Origin: Rhyacophila brunnea
Lineage: Eukaryota > Arthropoda > Insecta > Trichoptera > Rhyacophilidae
Direction of reading: 5' to 3'
Assembly (NCBI GenBank): GCA_022495005.1
Contig: JAGYXB010000691.1
Location: 558,001 to 622,000, forward strand
DNA: 64,000 nucleotides
The notes under the pieces were generated by a model. That model saw only the letters and a list, made by a program, of their open reading frames with translations, had not been told where the DNA came from and searched no databases. The translations under genes were made by a program, and so were the position numbers. Below, piece after piece: positions 54,096 through 64,000 of this stretch; position 1 is the first letter of the stretch, and every line of letters starts with the position of its first letter.

Positions 54096-56969
54096 TTAGT
54101 TATTCATAATGGACATATTTATTTTCTCGAGTAGGCTTTCGAGCTTGTCAAGTTTACTCTCATATGCCATGAGCCGGTTTTCGATCTTCTTATATTCGCT
54201 GTCCTCCTTTTCTTCCCTCTCGGTGATAATGTTTCTGGCGGCTTTTACCACTTTCCTGTCCATCTTTAACTCGTTGCAGCTTCGCAAACAGCAGAGGACC
54301 AGTTCAGGGTTTTCGGTATCCTTCTCTTGTTTCTTCTTCAATCGATCGCTTGCGTAGATCACTACCCTCGAGCTCTGATTGGTCTTCACGCCGATTTGAG
54401 CCATCGGTAAAAAGTTTGGGAACAAACAGATTCTCCGCGCGAGTGGCTTAATGCAAATCATTCTTGATTTTATGCAAGTTCTCCCTGGTAACCAACAGCA
54501 AGCGTTTTGCATCTTGGAGACTGCGTTCCTGTACGGAACCAGGTCTCCTAAAAGAACACCTTCGAAGTACGATATTAATTGTATTCTTGATATGTGCCCC
54601 ACTAATTCAGCGTTTGCTTTTATGGATTGCGTGTCACTAACGGCTAAACCATTTAGCAAATTAAACAAGACTATCGGAATCATGAAGACAAAGATCATAA
54701 ATATCATATGACTTATCACAGGGAACGAATCGAAATTGATTGAACCTGCGTCAAATTCCCCAGTTAACATGACGATTGTTTTAAATAATGACATTCCTGG
54801 ATCGACGAAGAAATCTATTTCCTCATCGCTTTCGGCTGGTTTATTTGGATTGAACGCTACGGATTCGTCACCCTCTTTTTTTTCTGGTTCCACAGTTCGG
54901 AATAGGGTATAAAAACTCAATGCGAAAGCAATAATTAAAATGCAGTACCAAAGAAGGAATTTGAAGAAATTCCATGACACCGTTTTCAACATCACGATGT
55001 TTGTAGATAGCGAAGGAAACTGTCCAATAAGCAAGACCAGCTCAGCTGACGAAAGTAATATCGCAATAGCACACAGTGGCTGTTTTGCTGTCTCTATATT
55101 AGCGACGTCTTTAACCAGTATGGTTGCCGTCACTACAATTAGGCATATCTCCAACCAATTCTCTATACTCTTGAAGTATAACCTCGGAGAGACGGCTGCT
55201 TGTAATATCTCTCTGAATAGCAGAACCAGTAACCCTATCCAGGTCAATATCTCCACCAGGCGCGCCAATCCTTTGGTTAAATCATTCTTCTCGATCAAAT
55301 CTCCATCGAACAATATGTAAAATATTAACGACAACCAGAATAGAGTGTAGAAAGTGATGTTGGCAAAAAACAAACAGCTGATTCTTTGCCATTTTAAATA
55401 CAGAAAACTTGTGATCACAGGATGTTTTAGTAGTGGCTTCAGCTCTGAATTTTGTGTCATATAAAGAAGTGCATCAGTTTCTGGAGCCAATAGGCAATCG
55501 TTGTCGCTTACTGATGCATTTGAATCGTCCATCAGGGGAACCTTGCTGGCGTCTCCGTCGATCGCGTTACTCGGTGGCACCAGAAAGCTATAATTGAACT
55601 TTAATTCGTAGTCTTCGTCGTTCGGTCGTTCCATGTTAGTCGTCAAACAAGTATCCAGATAAGTTTCTAGGGTTTTGGCAGACATATCGGCTAGTGGTGG
55701 CTCATTAAATTTATTCCTAATACCGATACAGGCTCCCTTTTTGAGTAATGCCAAGACAGTATCTTGATTTCCACTCCGGGCCGCGTAGTGAAGAGCAGTA
55801 TTATATTTTACGTCAAGGAAGTTTATATCGGAAATAGGTTTGCTCAGCAAATTATCCATGCATTCAAAATAATCAACGTTGGGGTTTTTGTCAACTGGTT
55901 TTTTCTCGCTTTTTATGAGAATCTGGAGTAGAGACTCTCCATTTACTGGTTCCAGTGATGTCGAATCATTGTTAGTTAGTAGTTTAAGTATTTTGAAGTA
56001 TCCACCAATACACGCCAAGGCTACTGGTCGTGTACTGGTTCCTGGTGCTGTCAAATTTGGATCTGCACCGTTTTCCAACAATGCTGAAACAGCTTTATCG
56101 AGTCCGTTGGAGCAGGCGAACTGTAGCAGAGTATACAGGCCTATGTTTTCTTTTAAATAATCTGTAAACTCGCTGGTACCTTTGATTCTTTCAACTGCCG
56201 CCACAAATTTCTCTTCATCTCGGCCGCTGATAAACGAAAACAACTTAGACACGTCGATTTTGTCTCTCATTTGATCTCGTTCCGGCATTATGTGTAAAAG
56301 ATGAGGAAATGAACTCTGTACCATGTCTCTTGCAGTCTTCTTTCGTCTATCCGCATAAGAATCCAAATCCAGCGGTGAATTTGAATACTTCATCATCAAT
56401 TTCACCATCTCCTCCAGTCCTTGTTTGGCAGCCGAGTACACCGGTGTAATATTCTTCATATCTGGAACATTAACATCACAACCAGCTTTCACGAGCATCT
56501 CTACAATATCTTCATATCTCCTTATTGCGTTTTCTCTATCTTCGTCTATATCTTCAACTTGTTTAATAGCCAAATGGAGCGGAGTATTTCCTTTACACAT
56601 TGCATTGACGTTTATGTCGTCTGCTTCCAGTAAAACTTTCACTGTTTCTTCATCTCCTGCTTCGACTGCAAAGTGTATGGCTGCTCTGTTATGGCTTTCG
56701 TTAATAAGATTAACATCAGCATTGTATTTTAGTAATTCTTCAACGAATTTGCTGTAACCTCTATCGGAACAGGCAATCTGAAGGCAAGTCTTATAGTCTG
56801 GATAATCGTAGCAGTGGTCGACGTCAACAGTATCTGCAGCAAGTACTTTCTTGAAGCTTCTGAGGTCTCCTTGTCGCAGTTTGTTGAGGAGTTGGATTTG
56901 AGGATCCGTGGCAAAGAGGGAACTCTCTCTGCTTAGCCGCCCCTTCATCTCGTACTCGCCTTTCGTCAT
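54096..56969 (-). CDS. Painless-like TRPA cation channel, copy 2, intact
   Basis: 957 aa in one exon, close to the usual length of painless channels (about 900). N-terminal ankyrin-type repeats lie at roughly residues 60-200 and 275-430 (TCLQIACSDRG, NRAAIHFAVEAGD, NTPLHLAIKQ, NTALHYAARSGNQDTV). DLDSYADRRKKTARDMVQ is like a conserved painless linker. Transmembrane segments: S1 533-555, S2 569-592, S3 605-625, S4 631-650, S5 665-690, S6 752-778. The pore helix SLFKTIVMLTGEFDAGS is at 727-743. The C-terminal cytosolic tail (780-957) ends in a likely coiled coil (916-955). Insect painless channels mediate nociception and thermal or mechanical sensing. The assignment to painless rather than pyrexia is by eye. 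A splice acceptor 27 bases before the ATG implies a non-coding first exon upstream. Confidence 0.92.
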   Translation of the reverse strand: MTKGEYEMKGRLSRESSLFATDPQIQLLNKLRQGDLRSFKKVLAADTVDVDHCYDYPDYKTCLQIACSDRGYSKFVEELLKYNADVNLINESHNRAAIHFAVEAGDEETVKVLLEADDINVNAMCKGNTPLHLAIKQVEDIDEDRENAIRRYEDIVEMLVKAGCDVNVPDMKNITPVYSAAKQGLEEMVKLMMKYSNSPLDLDSYADRRKKTARDMVQSSFPHLLHIMPERDQMRDKIDVSKLFSFISGRDEEKFVAAVERIKGTSEFTDYLKENIGLYTLLQFACSNGLDKAVSALLENGADPNLTAPGTSTRPVALACIGGYFKILKLLTNNDSTSLEPVNGESLLQILIKSEKKPVDKNPNVDYFECMDNLLSKPISDINFLDVKYNTALHYAARSGNQDTVLALLKKGACIGIRNKFNEPPLADMSAKTLETYLDTCLTTNMERPNDEDYELKFNYSFLVPPSNAIDGDASKVPLMDDSNASVSDNDCLLAPETDALLYMTQNSELKPLLKHPVITSFLYLKWQRISCLFFANITFYTLFWLSLIFYILFDGDLIEKNDLTKGLARLVEILTWIGLLVLLFREILQAAVSPRLYFKSIENWLEICLIVVTATILVKDVANIETAKQPLCAIAILLSSAELVLLIGQFPSLSTNIVMLKTVSWNFFKFLLWYCILIIAFALSFYTLFRTVEPEKKEGDESVAFNPNKPAESDEEIDFFVDPGMSLFKTIVMLTGEFDAGSINFDSFPVISHMIFMIFVFMIPIVLFNLLNGLAVSDTQSIKANAELVGHISRIQLISYFEGVLLGDLVPYRNAVSKMQNACCWLPGRTCIKSRMICIKPLARRICLFPNFLPMAQIGVKTNQSSRVVIYASDRLKKKQEKDTENPELVLCCLRSCNELKMDRKVVKAARNIITEREEKEDSEYKKIENRLMAYESKLDKLESLLEKINMSIMNN

Positions 56970-56984
56970 CGTGGTGTGATCTTG

Positions 56985-56996
56985 CTAGCGCGGCAT
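56985..56996 (-). promoter_or_regulatory. Minimal upstream ORF (ATG CCG CGC TAG), channel copy 2
   Basis: The 5' end of the coding exon, directly after the acceptor TTTTATTCTCAG, begins ATGCCGCGCTAG. This three-codon uORF ends 15 bases before the channel ATG. In copy 1 the same place reads ATACCGCACTAG and lacks the start. Confidence 0.5.
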
Positions 56997-57070
56997 CTGA
57001 GAATAAAATGAAAAAGATTTTTATTAAATACGTAGGTACTTACCTACTATTACTGTAATCTTTATTGTTT

Positions 57071-57950
57071 GATAACAATATGTATACAAAACAGTAAAGG
57101 TAGAGTAATTGTATTGCAACAATCTTGATTGAATTCAATGGGCTGGTTTTATTCTTAGCTGAGTTTATGCTAAAAAGTAGATATAATTTAATGGTAGGCC
57201 AGGGGTTCCAAAGAGTGCGCCCAAAGCCGCAGGTGCACACTATTTGAATGCGACCACTACAAAATGTGCGTACTATATTTAGACGCATCACAATTATCCT
57301 TGAGCTGTCTTACCGGAAAGAGATGACCGTATAGCATTGAGATTAAAAAAAATACCTATTCGTGGAGCATTGCAGACAGTTAGTAGTTTTCCAATTTTAT
57401 TATATTCAATAAGAACATTAATTTGATATCGATTGATATCAAATATTTGGTAGGTACGACTTAATACTTAGAAGCACCTACTTTGCTAAGCTACTTTGGA
57501 ATAATTCAGAATTTAATATATTCTAAACCCACCTATTTTCTTTTGCCTTTCCCTTCTATTCCGTTGGTTTTTTGTATGTATTACGTATTTTTAAGTGTTT
57601 TATTTACACGTGAATTTGATCTCAATGCTATACGGCTACCGGTTTCTGATACAACAGTTCAAAGTGAACCGTAATACGGTCAACTGCATCTGTGCAATTT
57701 TCTGGACACGACCAAATGTTGATAAACAAAAACAAGTGATATTACATAATATATTTTACAAATCCTTTGAAATGTAACAAATATATTTTTTGTGTTTTGA
57801 CATTTGATAATATAGGTTGGTTGGTATTGGGTTAATATGTTATAATGTTTTATCATGGGTATTTAGGCGGTATAAGTGTTCAAATTAGTGAAAGTCAGTG
57901 CAAAAGTGGAATATGTAAACAAAACGTCACTAATGTAACTACATAACTAG
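57071..57950. other. DNA upstream of channel copy 2
   Basis: Expected to hold its promoter and first non-coding exon, but I cannot identify either. Confidence 0.4.
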
Positions 57951-57958
57951 GGATTCCA

Positions 57959-58056
57959 ATCCCGGGCTATTTTCGATACCTATGAATCCCGGGATTGTCA
58001 AATTGTAATCACAAAATCCCGGGATCAGAATTTTGGCTCGGGATTGGATTCCCTAT
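57959..58056. mobile_element. Very short (98 bp) hAT-type MITE
   Basis: Starts AGGGATTCCAATCCCGGG and ends GGGATTGGATTCCCTAT, with exact duplication ACATAACT (57951-57958 and 58057-58064). The interior repeats ATCCCGGGA. Nearly the whole element can form a hairpin. Confidence 0.8.
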
Positions 58057-58064
58057 ACATAACT

Positions 58065-59823
58065 ACTTTTGAAATATTTTTCAGGAGAATTCTTTGAAAC
58101 ACTTTACTTCAATTATTATGCGTATGTATTGTTTCTATAGAAAAGTATATCTACGCATTAATCTAGAAATTTCCACCACACGTGTATGTACCTACATTGA
58201 ATATTCATTCAAACTACAAGATTTAATTGGACGAAATTTGACTTGAAATTTAGTCGGAAAAAACCGTCCGAACGAGGGATTCTTTTTTTGGAAAGAATAC
58301 AAATACATAGCTGTCGATTTTGATTCAGAACGTGATAAAAGGAAATTCTGGGAGAAGCTCGTTCGGACAGGGAAATAAAGATCATAACAAATATTTTCCT
58401 AACCGATTTTTTTTTAAACGGTACATGTTCAAACACGCGCGTTAACATCATTTTACTCCCTACTTCAATTATAGTTTGTCAATTTATGGCTACGGTCGTG
58501 TGTTGTAGCTTAACCACTGGGGAATGCCAAAAGAAATGGCGTATTTCAAAAAAACACTACCTTATTTTTGGGTCAATAATTATTATACAGCAATCATTAT
58601 TCGTAGGATGTTTATCACACTGGAATGGTCAAAGACATAGCTTATAATGAGTATCTTTAGAATTATCTTCAAATGTGTTAATCTTGCCCATTTTTTGAAT
58701 AATAAAATGCCTAATTCTTGTCAAATTTGGGATCACAGAGATTATCAATATAATTTTTTATCGTAAATATTTCACTATAATAATGTCGATAATAAATTAT
58801 ACTAATGGTTTTATAAATGCGTTTAAAATTAATAAATGTAAAAAATCTTAACACCACTGCACATTTATGTACTGAAATATGACTATATTCTAAAACATTA
58901 GAGCGAGAGGTTTAAAAGAATACTATTTTATGTAATAAAAATACTTTATGCAGTCATCAAATGTTTAAAATAAATATAAATGATAATAAGGCTTCAAAAT
59001 TATATAAATAGATTATCTACAACGTTTAAGGTATGTCCAGGATCATGCTTTGAAAATAGAACAAAAGCTCCATTTTGACCTACGCTGAGCATGTCCCCCC
59101 TGAAGTAAGATAAATGTGTATTTATCAATAATTAAGCAAATACGTGCAAAGCCGGGCATTTCAGCTAGAATTTATCATAATATTTATCTAATTAGGGTTA
59201 GGAGATATTAAATTCAGTTAGCTAAATTGTAAAAATTGGCGCCCATTTTTAACTCAGACAAACATCGCCCATAGGTCAACTGCACTTAAATCAAACTCGA
59301 AATACTCAACCAGCAAAAAACTATAATATGCTTTTTAATGACATCTCGTTCGTGATTTGAAGAACGGATGGGTTGGCCTGGGGTTTTGTAGCGCCAGCCT
59401 CTTCTTGCATAATTATTGCTGTGTTTTTTTTCCATTTCGATTCCATAGCACGAGTACACCGGATGCCACTAATTGGATTTCACTCGCCACCAGTAGTTGT
59501 ATGCAGTAGAGGTGCCTATCAATGAATACCGGACCGTTGGACAATATTATTATAACGTTTGGGTGCGGTGCATAAGTTGAACGCAAATGCGTGTGACACA
59601 GCTGATAATATTTTATCTGTTTTATTCGTCATTCGTTTACCTTTCTGTCGGCTTTTTTGTGTTTCAATTCTGCATTTTGTATAAAAATCAAAGCAGTAAA
59701 CCGATAAGTGCTTCCCGCAATTACGTATGTATACGAAACATTGACTTTCATTAAAATATAAGTCCAGGGCTATTCTAACTAGTTAACACGTTTCTGTTAT
59801 TTTTCTCGATCCAAAATAACACG
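58065..59823. other. AT-rich intergenic DNA, nothing recognised
   Basis: The open frame at 58209-58451 (minus) lacks motifs. No repeat with readable borders. Confidence 0.5.
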
Positions 59824-59831
59824 GATGTCAC

Positions 59832-60077
59832 CAGGGCTCGAAATGGACCGGAACGCACCGGAGCGCCGTTCTGGTTCATAAAATCGACAAAATTATCGCT
59901 CCGTCTCGTGGAAATATTAATTTGACCGTCTGAGCTAGATATTTCATATAATAAAAAATAACACACCTATTTTAAAAAATCACATTTACAATTAATGTAG
60001 TTATAGTATTATATAGTTGATATTTTCGTAAAATTATCGAGCGCTCCGGTTCGTAAAATTTTCCATTTCGAGCGCTG
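59832..60077. mobile_element. hAT-type MITE, CAGGGCTCGAAATGG ends
   Basis: 246 bp, ends CAGGGCTCGAAATGG and CCATTTCGAGCGCTG, exact duplication GATGTCAC (59824-59831 and 60078-60085). CCGGAACG..CACCGGAGCGC near the left is partly mirrored (GCGCTCCGGTTCG) near the right. Confidence 0.9.
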
Positions 60078-60089
60078 GATGTCACTCAA

Positions 60090-61164
60090 GGTAATTCCCG
60101 GTTGTCTACAATAATTGGATTATAATCGGATGCATTTAGAATCACGTAAGACATTGCCATTGCAGTAATCACGAATTTAAAACATAATGTGTTGCAGTAC
60201 TACTTACCGACACTGGGTACGCTAGTGTCGTAATGTTGGTACCTACCTATTCATTTTCAAAATCGCTGCATCTCAATTTTTAATTTGTAATTGTCGTACT
60301 CGTATCTCTAAAATACTTAACACGGTTAACAGCATTTGTTGTGTGACGTTTTCTACCGACATTTCAAGATACCTTTTCGATCTCATGAAGGTGTTTTTGC
60401 ATTGTCGATCAAGTGACCCCGAGAGCGTCAGTCATAGCTCTCACCTACTGAAGCGGGCCCCCACACCACGATGTTTACTGGGGCCCCCTGATCCTAGGGA
60501 AGAGATACGTTGATATGTTTACCAAGGACGTTGGTACCTAGATGGTATCCACGTATATAAACGCGCTATTGCCTTGAAGGCCTGGAATCATATTTTTCAC
60601 CACAGCCAGAACATTTATATAAGGGAGGAATGAAAATTTACAAAAGAGACGACAAATGGACGTGATTAGTGGACTTATATAATAATGTGTTTTAATTTTG
60701 AAATTATTGATTGCCTAATAATATGGGTTCTATATTAAATTGATTTAATATACAATCCATAAAAGACGTAGTATAAGTAGACATAATATTATTATATAAG
60801 TAAGTATTGGGAATACTTAAATGCGCTACGGAAGTGTGTATCTTTGAAACGGTTAAGAATCAGTCAATCTCCTCCATCCAATACCTACCGGAAAAGATAA
60901 ATCTTTTTAATTTTTGTCCCGTTACTTCTGAGACAATAATTTATTATTTAATAATAAAAAATCTGTATGCCGAATCAACATTATTATTTTAACTTCCACA
61001 GCGTGATGTTTATTAGCTTTCTCCCGCGTAAATAATTGTGTTCTTTTTTCAAATTTTTGACGCAATCAGGATCAATTAAAATTAAAATGACATGTGATGA
61101 ATATTTTAAGTTTTTTTTTGATTAAGACATAAAATACTGCAAATATTTAATATTTTAATATTTT
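60090..61164. other. Intergenic DNA
   Basis: About 60455-60500 has GGGCCCCCAC..GGGGCCCCCTGAT, possibly a relic of a G/C-rich-ended element. No gene. Confidence 0.45.
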
Positions 61165-61284
61165 TCGCTCGCGACGGACGAGTGAGAGCGTGTCCGTTTA
61201 TGAATTCGTCGGTCTCGGGCTCGAATCCCGTATCTGGCAAATTCACCATCGAGGACCTTATGGGTTGGGCGGTTGACTTACAAC
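61165..61284 (+). repeat. SINE family B, copy 2
   Basis: A-box-like GACGGACGAGTGAGAG, B box GGGCTCGAATCCCG, then TATCTGGCAAATTCACC, shared with 7030-7190. A hAT element has inserted at its 3' part. Confidence 0.55.
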
Positions 61285-61633
61285 CACGGCCCCCACATCC
61301 TGAAGCGGGCCTCCAACCTATCGCTAAGGATAAGGGCAGTCTGACGCTCTACAGTAGCGTTTTTCAAATGGTGGACGCGGTGAAATTAATATGTATATTT
61401 AGTGTTTTTTGTATATTTTAATACATCCATTTGAATTATGGAGTTGTCGAGTATTTACGTACAACCGCATAATTTTAAATAATATTATTGAAGGAAGATA
61501 GCGAGGCAGGTGACTTTTTTTACTAGTAAAGCAAATTTGTGATGTGTGTTTATCTTACTTATCTGGTCGACTCGCCTCGCCGGGCCCCTCCTGAGCCCGG
61601 GCCCTGTCAGCCCCCCCCCTTGTGGGGGCCATG
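61285..61633. mobile_element. hAT-type MITE, CATGGCCCCC family, copy 2
   Basis: 349 bp from CACGGCCCCCACA to TGTGGGGGCCATG, exact duplication CTTACAAC (61277-61284 and 61634-61641). The right part (GAGCCCGGGCCCTGTCAGCCCCCC) is the reverse complement of the left part of the 3309-3680 copy. Confidence 0.9.
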
Positions 61634-61641
61634 CTTACAAC

Positions 61642-62668
61642 CATCCCATGTAAAAAGGCTTGTTGATAATATAACCTTCACTCCATGGTGACTTTTACTT
61701 TTACGTTTTTTTGACAAATACTATTATCAAAGTTGTGTAAGAAATTATAGGGGTTAGGTCGATACTAATGAAAATTTTGCTAATTGCTCATTGAAAAAAA
61801 TACACACGAATATAGGTATACCCGATTATATTATAATAATATGACAATTTATGCAAAAGTCCATATTATAGATTCTGATAAGGTTTCATTATTTTTGTTA
61901 ATTTATTCGTGGTTCCAATGTCTAATATTTTTATTGCAAGAAATAGGTTTTTCATTTTATTTAGTTGACTCTTTTAATGGCAATAGGATACTGGCTGTAT
62001 AATTTATTGAAATACCACTATATTGACCATTACAGGTTTTGAAATTTCACACACTTATGTACTTATTGATTCTTTAAAATTCTTAGATAACTTGATTGAT
62101 ATTATAAAGTGACTGTGTAGCCTACGTTTATCGATGTATTAATTGAGTACCCACAGCATAGCTCTCATCATTTCGCGAATACGAATATCATTGTCGCTTT
62201 TACTCTACGGATTGTTCGACATAATATTTAAGGACGTTCAAAATACGATACTATATTATTTGAATTTATATTAATATTTATTATCATAAATGCTCTTATT
62301 TTGAACAAGAGAAGAGATAGAACATTCGTTTCGGCAAGTGACATGCTATTAAAATTTTACTATATTATACGTTACACATTTATCCAAATTAAGCAGTTTA
62401 ATAAATGGGTCTGTATTCTCCGGATGGGTTATTGTGTCAAAAGGTTTTACAGAAAACGTTGATTAGTTTAAAACTGGATAAAACACAGCTTTTCAGAGGC
62501 AGCAAACTATTATCTTCGTCTGGTGACAGTATTTATGTACAACAGTGTACACAATAAAAATTTGGTTTTATTTTCGCTATGAAATTGTCGAGGGATAAGT
62601 GGATGTATTGTCGTCATTTTTTAAAAATTCAAGTGGCGGGTACTACTTATCTGTCCGATCGTACGTAA
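61642..62668. other. AT-rich intergenic DNA, nothing recognised
   Basis: Short open frames only. Confidence 0.5.
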
Positions 62669-62670
62669 TA

Positions 62671-62927
62671 TCGTCACTGTTCTGGCAGAAGACACTAATT
62701 CGAAAAAATGACATATTGAGTTAGTTATACCAAAATGTTCCTTATTTAAAACTTTACCGTCTGTAAACCTTCTTAATAAATAAACAGTCTTTATTTTAAA
62801 GTCATCCTTTTTACGATTACTTAATAAACTCACATGATAGACCATTTCAAACATTTTAACAACTTCAATGTCAAATTACTCAAAACTAGTATTCTCCAGT
62901 TAGTGTGTTCTGCCAGAACAGAGACGA
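62671..62927. mobile_element. TA-flanked MITE, copy 2
   Basis: 257 bp, TA at 62669-62670 and 62928-62929. Ends TCGTCACTGTTCTGGCAG and CTGCCAGAACAGAGACGA. Same length as, and nearly identical to, 22884-23140. Confidence 0.85.
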
Positions 62928-62929
62928 TA

Positions 62930-63535
62930 TATTACGTTGGTTATTTAGAGTAGGATGCTCCTCTGCAAGGACCTAGTGACACGGCGCTGCAAATTTACGG
63001 AATCTGTGCTATTATATTCTAACTGATTCCAATCGTGGGTCGTGTGGCTTGGACTTTCGTACGTCATTGCACAAAATATTTGGTAAAATTAATACTATTA
63101 TAATTTATAATATGTAAATTTTTAATATCTACTTCTTGTCACGTTTCTGACAGGTGTCATTTAAATTGTATGGCACAGTTGTGTTAGCCTTTAATGTGCG
63201 CGTTTCTTTGATGTAAAATTGCTAAGTATATTTTAATCAAACATGTAATTTGCCAGTTGAATTTTAAGCTCAATATTAGATTGAAGTGTTTATCAGATTT
63301 ATTATTTCATGTTATAAACAAACGCTAAAATATCTTCAGTCAGTAGGTACCCTGTAAAGTTGTCGGAGGAAATTATATTTCATACAGACAGAGCCCAACA
63401 TGTATATACTTGTATGTATGTGTATATATATGACTAGTGTTAAAATTGGCTACACAAGTCATTTCACATTACAAGCTGTTCAACACAATTTCAGATTCAT
63501 TCCACCAATCTGTCACGCATACATAACGGAGACGT
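62930..63535. other. Intergenic DNA, nothing recognised
   Basis: No exon matching the missing GCP2 C-terminus was found here. Confidence 0.45.
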
Positions 63536-63540
63536 CAACT

Positions 63541-63660
63541 TCTTCTATCACCCTGTCACGCCCCAGCACTGGGGCATAGGGCAATCAAAAGTTCGCGCCA
63601 CTTCCCTCGATTCATCGCCAACTCTCGCGCCTCCCGCCACCCCATACGTGCAGCAGGTAG
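63541..63660 (-). mobile_element. LINE 3'-end fragment
   Basis: Minus-strand frame reads MGWREARELAMNRGKW and RELLIALCPSAGA then stop, a typical polyprotein C-terminus of RTE-like insect LINEs, followed by GATAGAAGAAG. Severely 5' truncated. Confidence 0.75.
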
Positions 63661-63883
63661 TTCACTTTTGTAGCCCCGCTGCAGGGTGAGGGAGGGCCAG
63701 GACGGAACCCTTCAGGTTGTGACACAAGGGTACGTAGTGTCGTAGTCTCTAGCTGCATCCGGAACACATACTCGCAGTGTTTGCCATTTTACCGGTTCAC
63801 GTTCTAAAACCTAACTCCTTTATTTATAGTACAGTCTTGTATTTTACTCTAACGCATATTGCGGAGATTATACGCGTGCCGAA

Positions 63884-64000
63884 TGTATTACGCTGAATGT
63901 GTAAAATTGCGTATTACATGAAATCGGCAAAATCTTGCAAGCCCGTTGCCTTATTCATGAATTGGGCAAAATATCTGCCGAGTGCATGAATTAAGCAAAA
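63884..64000. mobile_element. Left arm of a foldback transposon, cut by the window
   Basis: TGTATTACGCTGAATGTG..ATTACATGAAAT..GGCAAAATCTTG..GCCCGTTGCCTTATTCATG matches the left arm of 21436-22173. Continues beyond the window. Confidence 0.8.

Larger units (their letters stand above)
52975..57060 (-). repeat. Duplication block 2 (painless-like copy 2 and flanks)
   Basis: Counterpart of 41250-47060. The 3' flank includes GAGAATGGCCTCCGAAACGAG..GGAAACGTCGAAG at about 53731-53765, also present at about 41755. The coding region is much more alike than the distal flank. Confidence 0.8.

Noticed and set aside
63494..63534. Possible terminal GCP2 exon after TTTCAG at 63494
   Set aside because: The translation shows none of the conserved residues expected after EVIDP, and a LINE fragment begins directly afterwards.
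1..64000. CRISPR arrays, prokaryotic operons, phage or defence islands
   Set aside because: Spliced genes, TTAGG repeats, SINEs and LINEs show this is eukaryotic nuclear DNA; no spaced direct-repeat array is present.

Overview
The window looks like AT-rich nuclear DNA of an insect, most probably a moth or butterfly. That is inferred from the style of the intergenic DNA, short interstitial TTAGG/CCTAA arrays, tRNA-headed SINEs, RTE-like and R1-like LINE pieces, many short DNA transposons, and arthropod gene families. No database search was possible. There are four protein-coding loci; almost everything else is repeats.

Layout. (1) 1-18 kb: intergenic DNA with one intronless bHLH gene (5081-5716, minus, achaete-scute-like). 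It is surrounded by hAT-type MITEs whose 8-bp target-site duplications can be read directly, a 1.1 kb transposon carrying a nested pogo-like element, and a 1.2 kb TTAA-flanked element. (2) 18.5-39.5 kb: eleven exons (plus) of gamma-tubulin complex protein 2 (GCP2/Grip84). All splice phases join to 689 codons, and the introns are full of transposons. The last 150-200 residues expected for the family were not found, so the gene continues past the window or has been broken. (3) 41.2-57.1 kb: two duplicated copies (minus) of an intronless-coding TRPA channel of the painless type. The distal copy (54096-56969, 957 aa) is intact. The proximal copy (44575-46980) has one nonsense change (TAC to TAA) that removes the C-terminal tail, and a 2.0 kb hAT element, itself carrying a 1.24 kb LINE, sits exactly at its original stop codon. 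The sister copy preserves the empty site. (4) 57-64 kb: intergenic DNA with further hAT and TA-flanked MITEs.

How the genes relate. GCP2 acts in microtubule nucleation, painless-like channels in heat, chemical or mechanical sensing, and the bHLH protein probably in neural or sensory precursor specification. They share no pathway. If GCP2 continues beyond 64 kb, the two channel genes are nested antisense inside a GCP2 intron longer than 24 kb.

I see no CRISPR array, prokaryotic operon or defence system. The most informative features are the channel duplication with its datable nested insertions and the number of DNA transposons whose exact boundaries can be read by eye.
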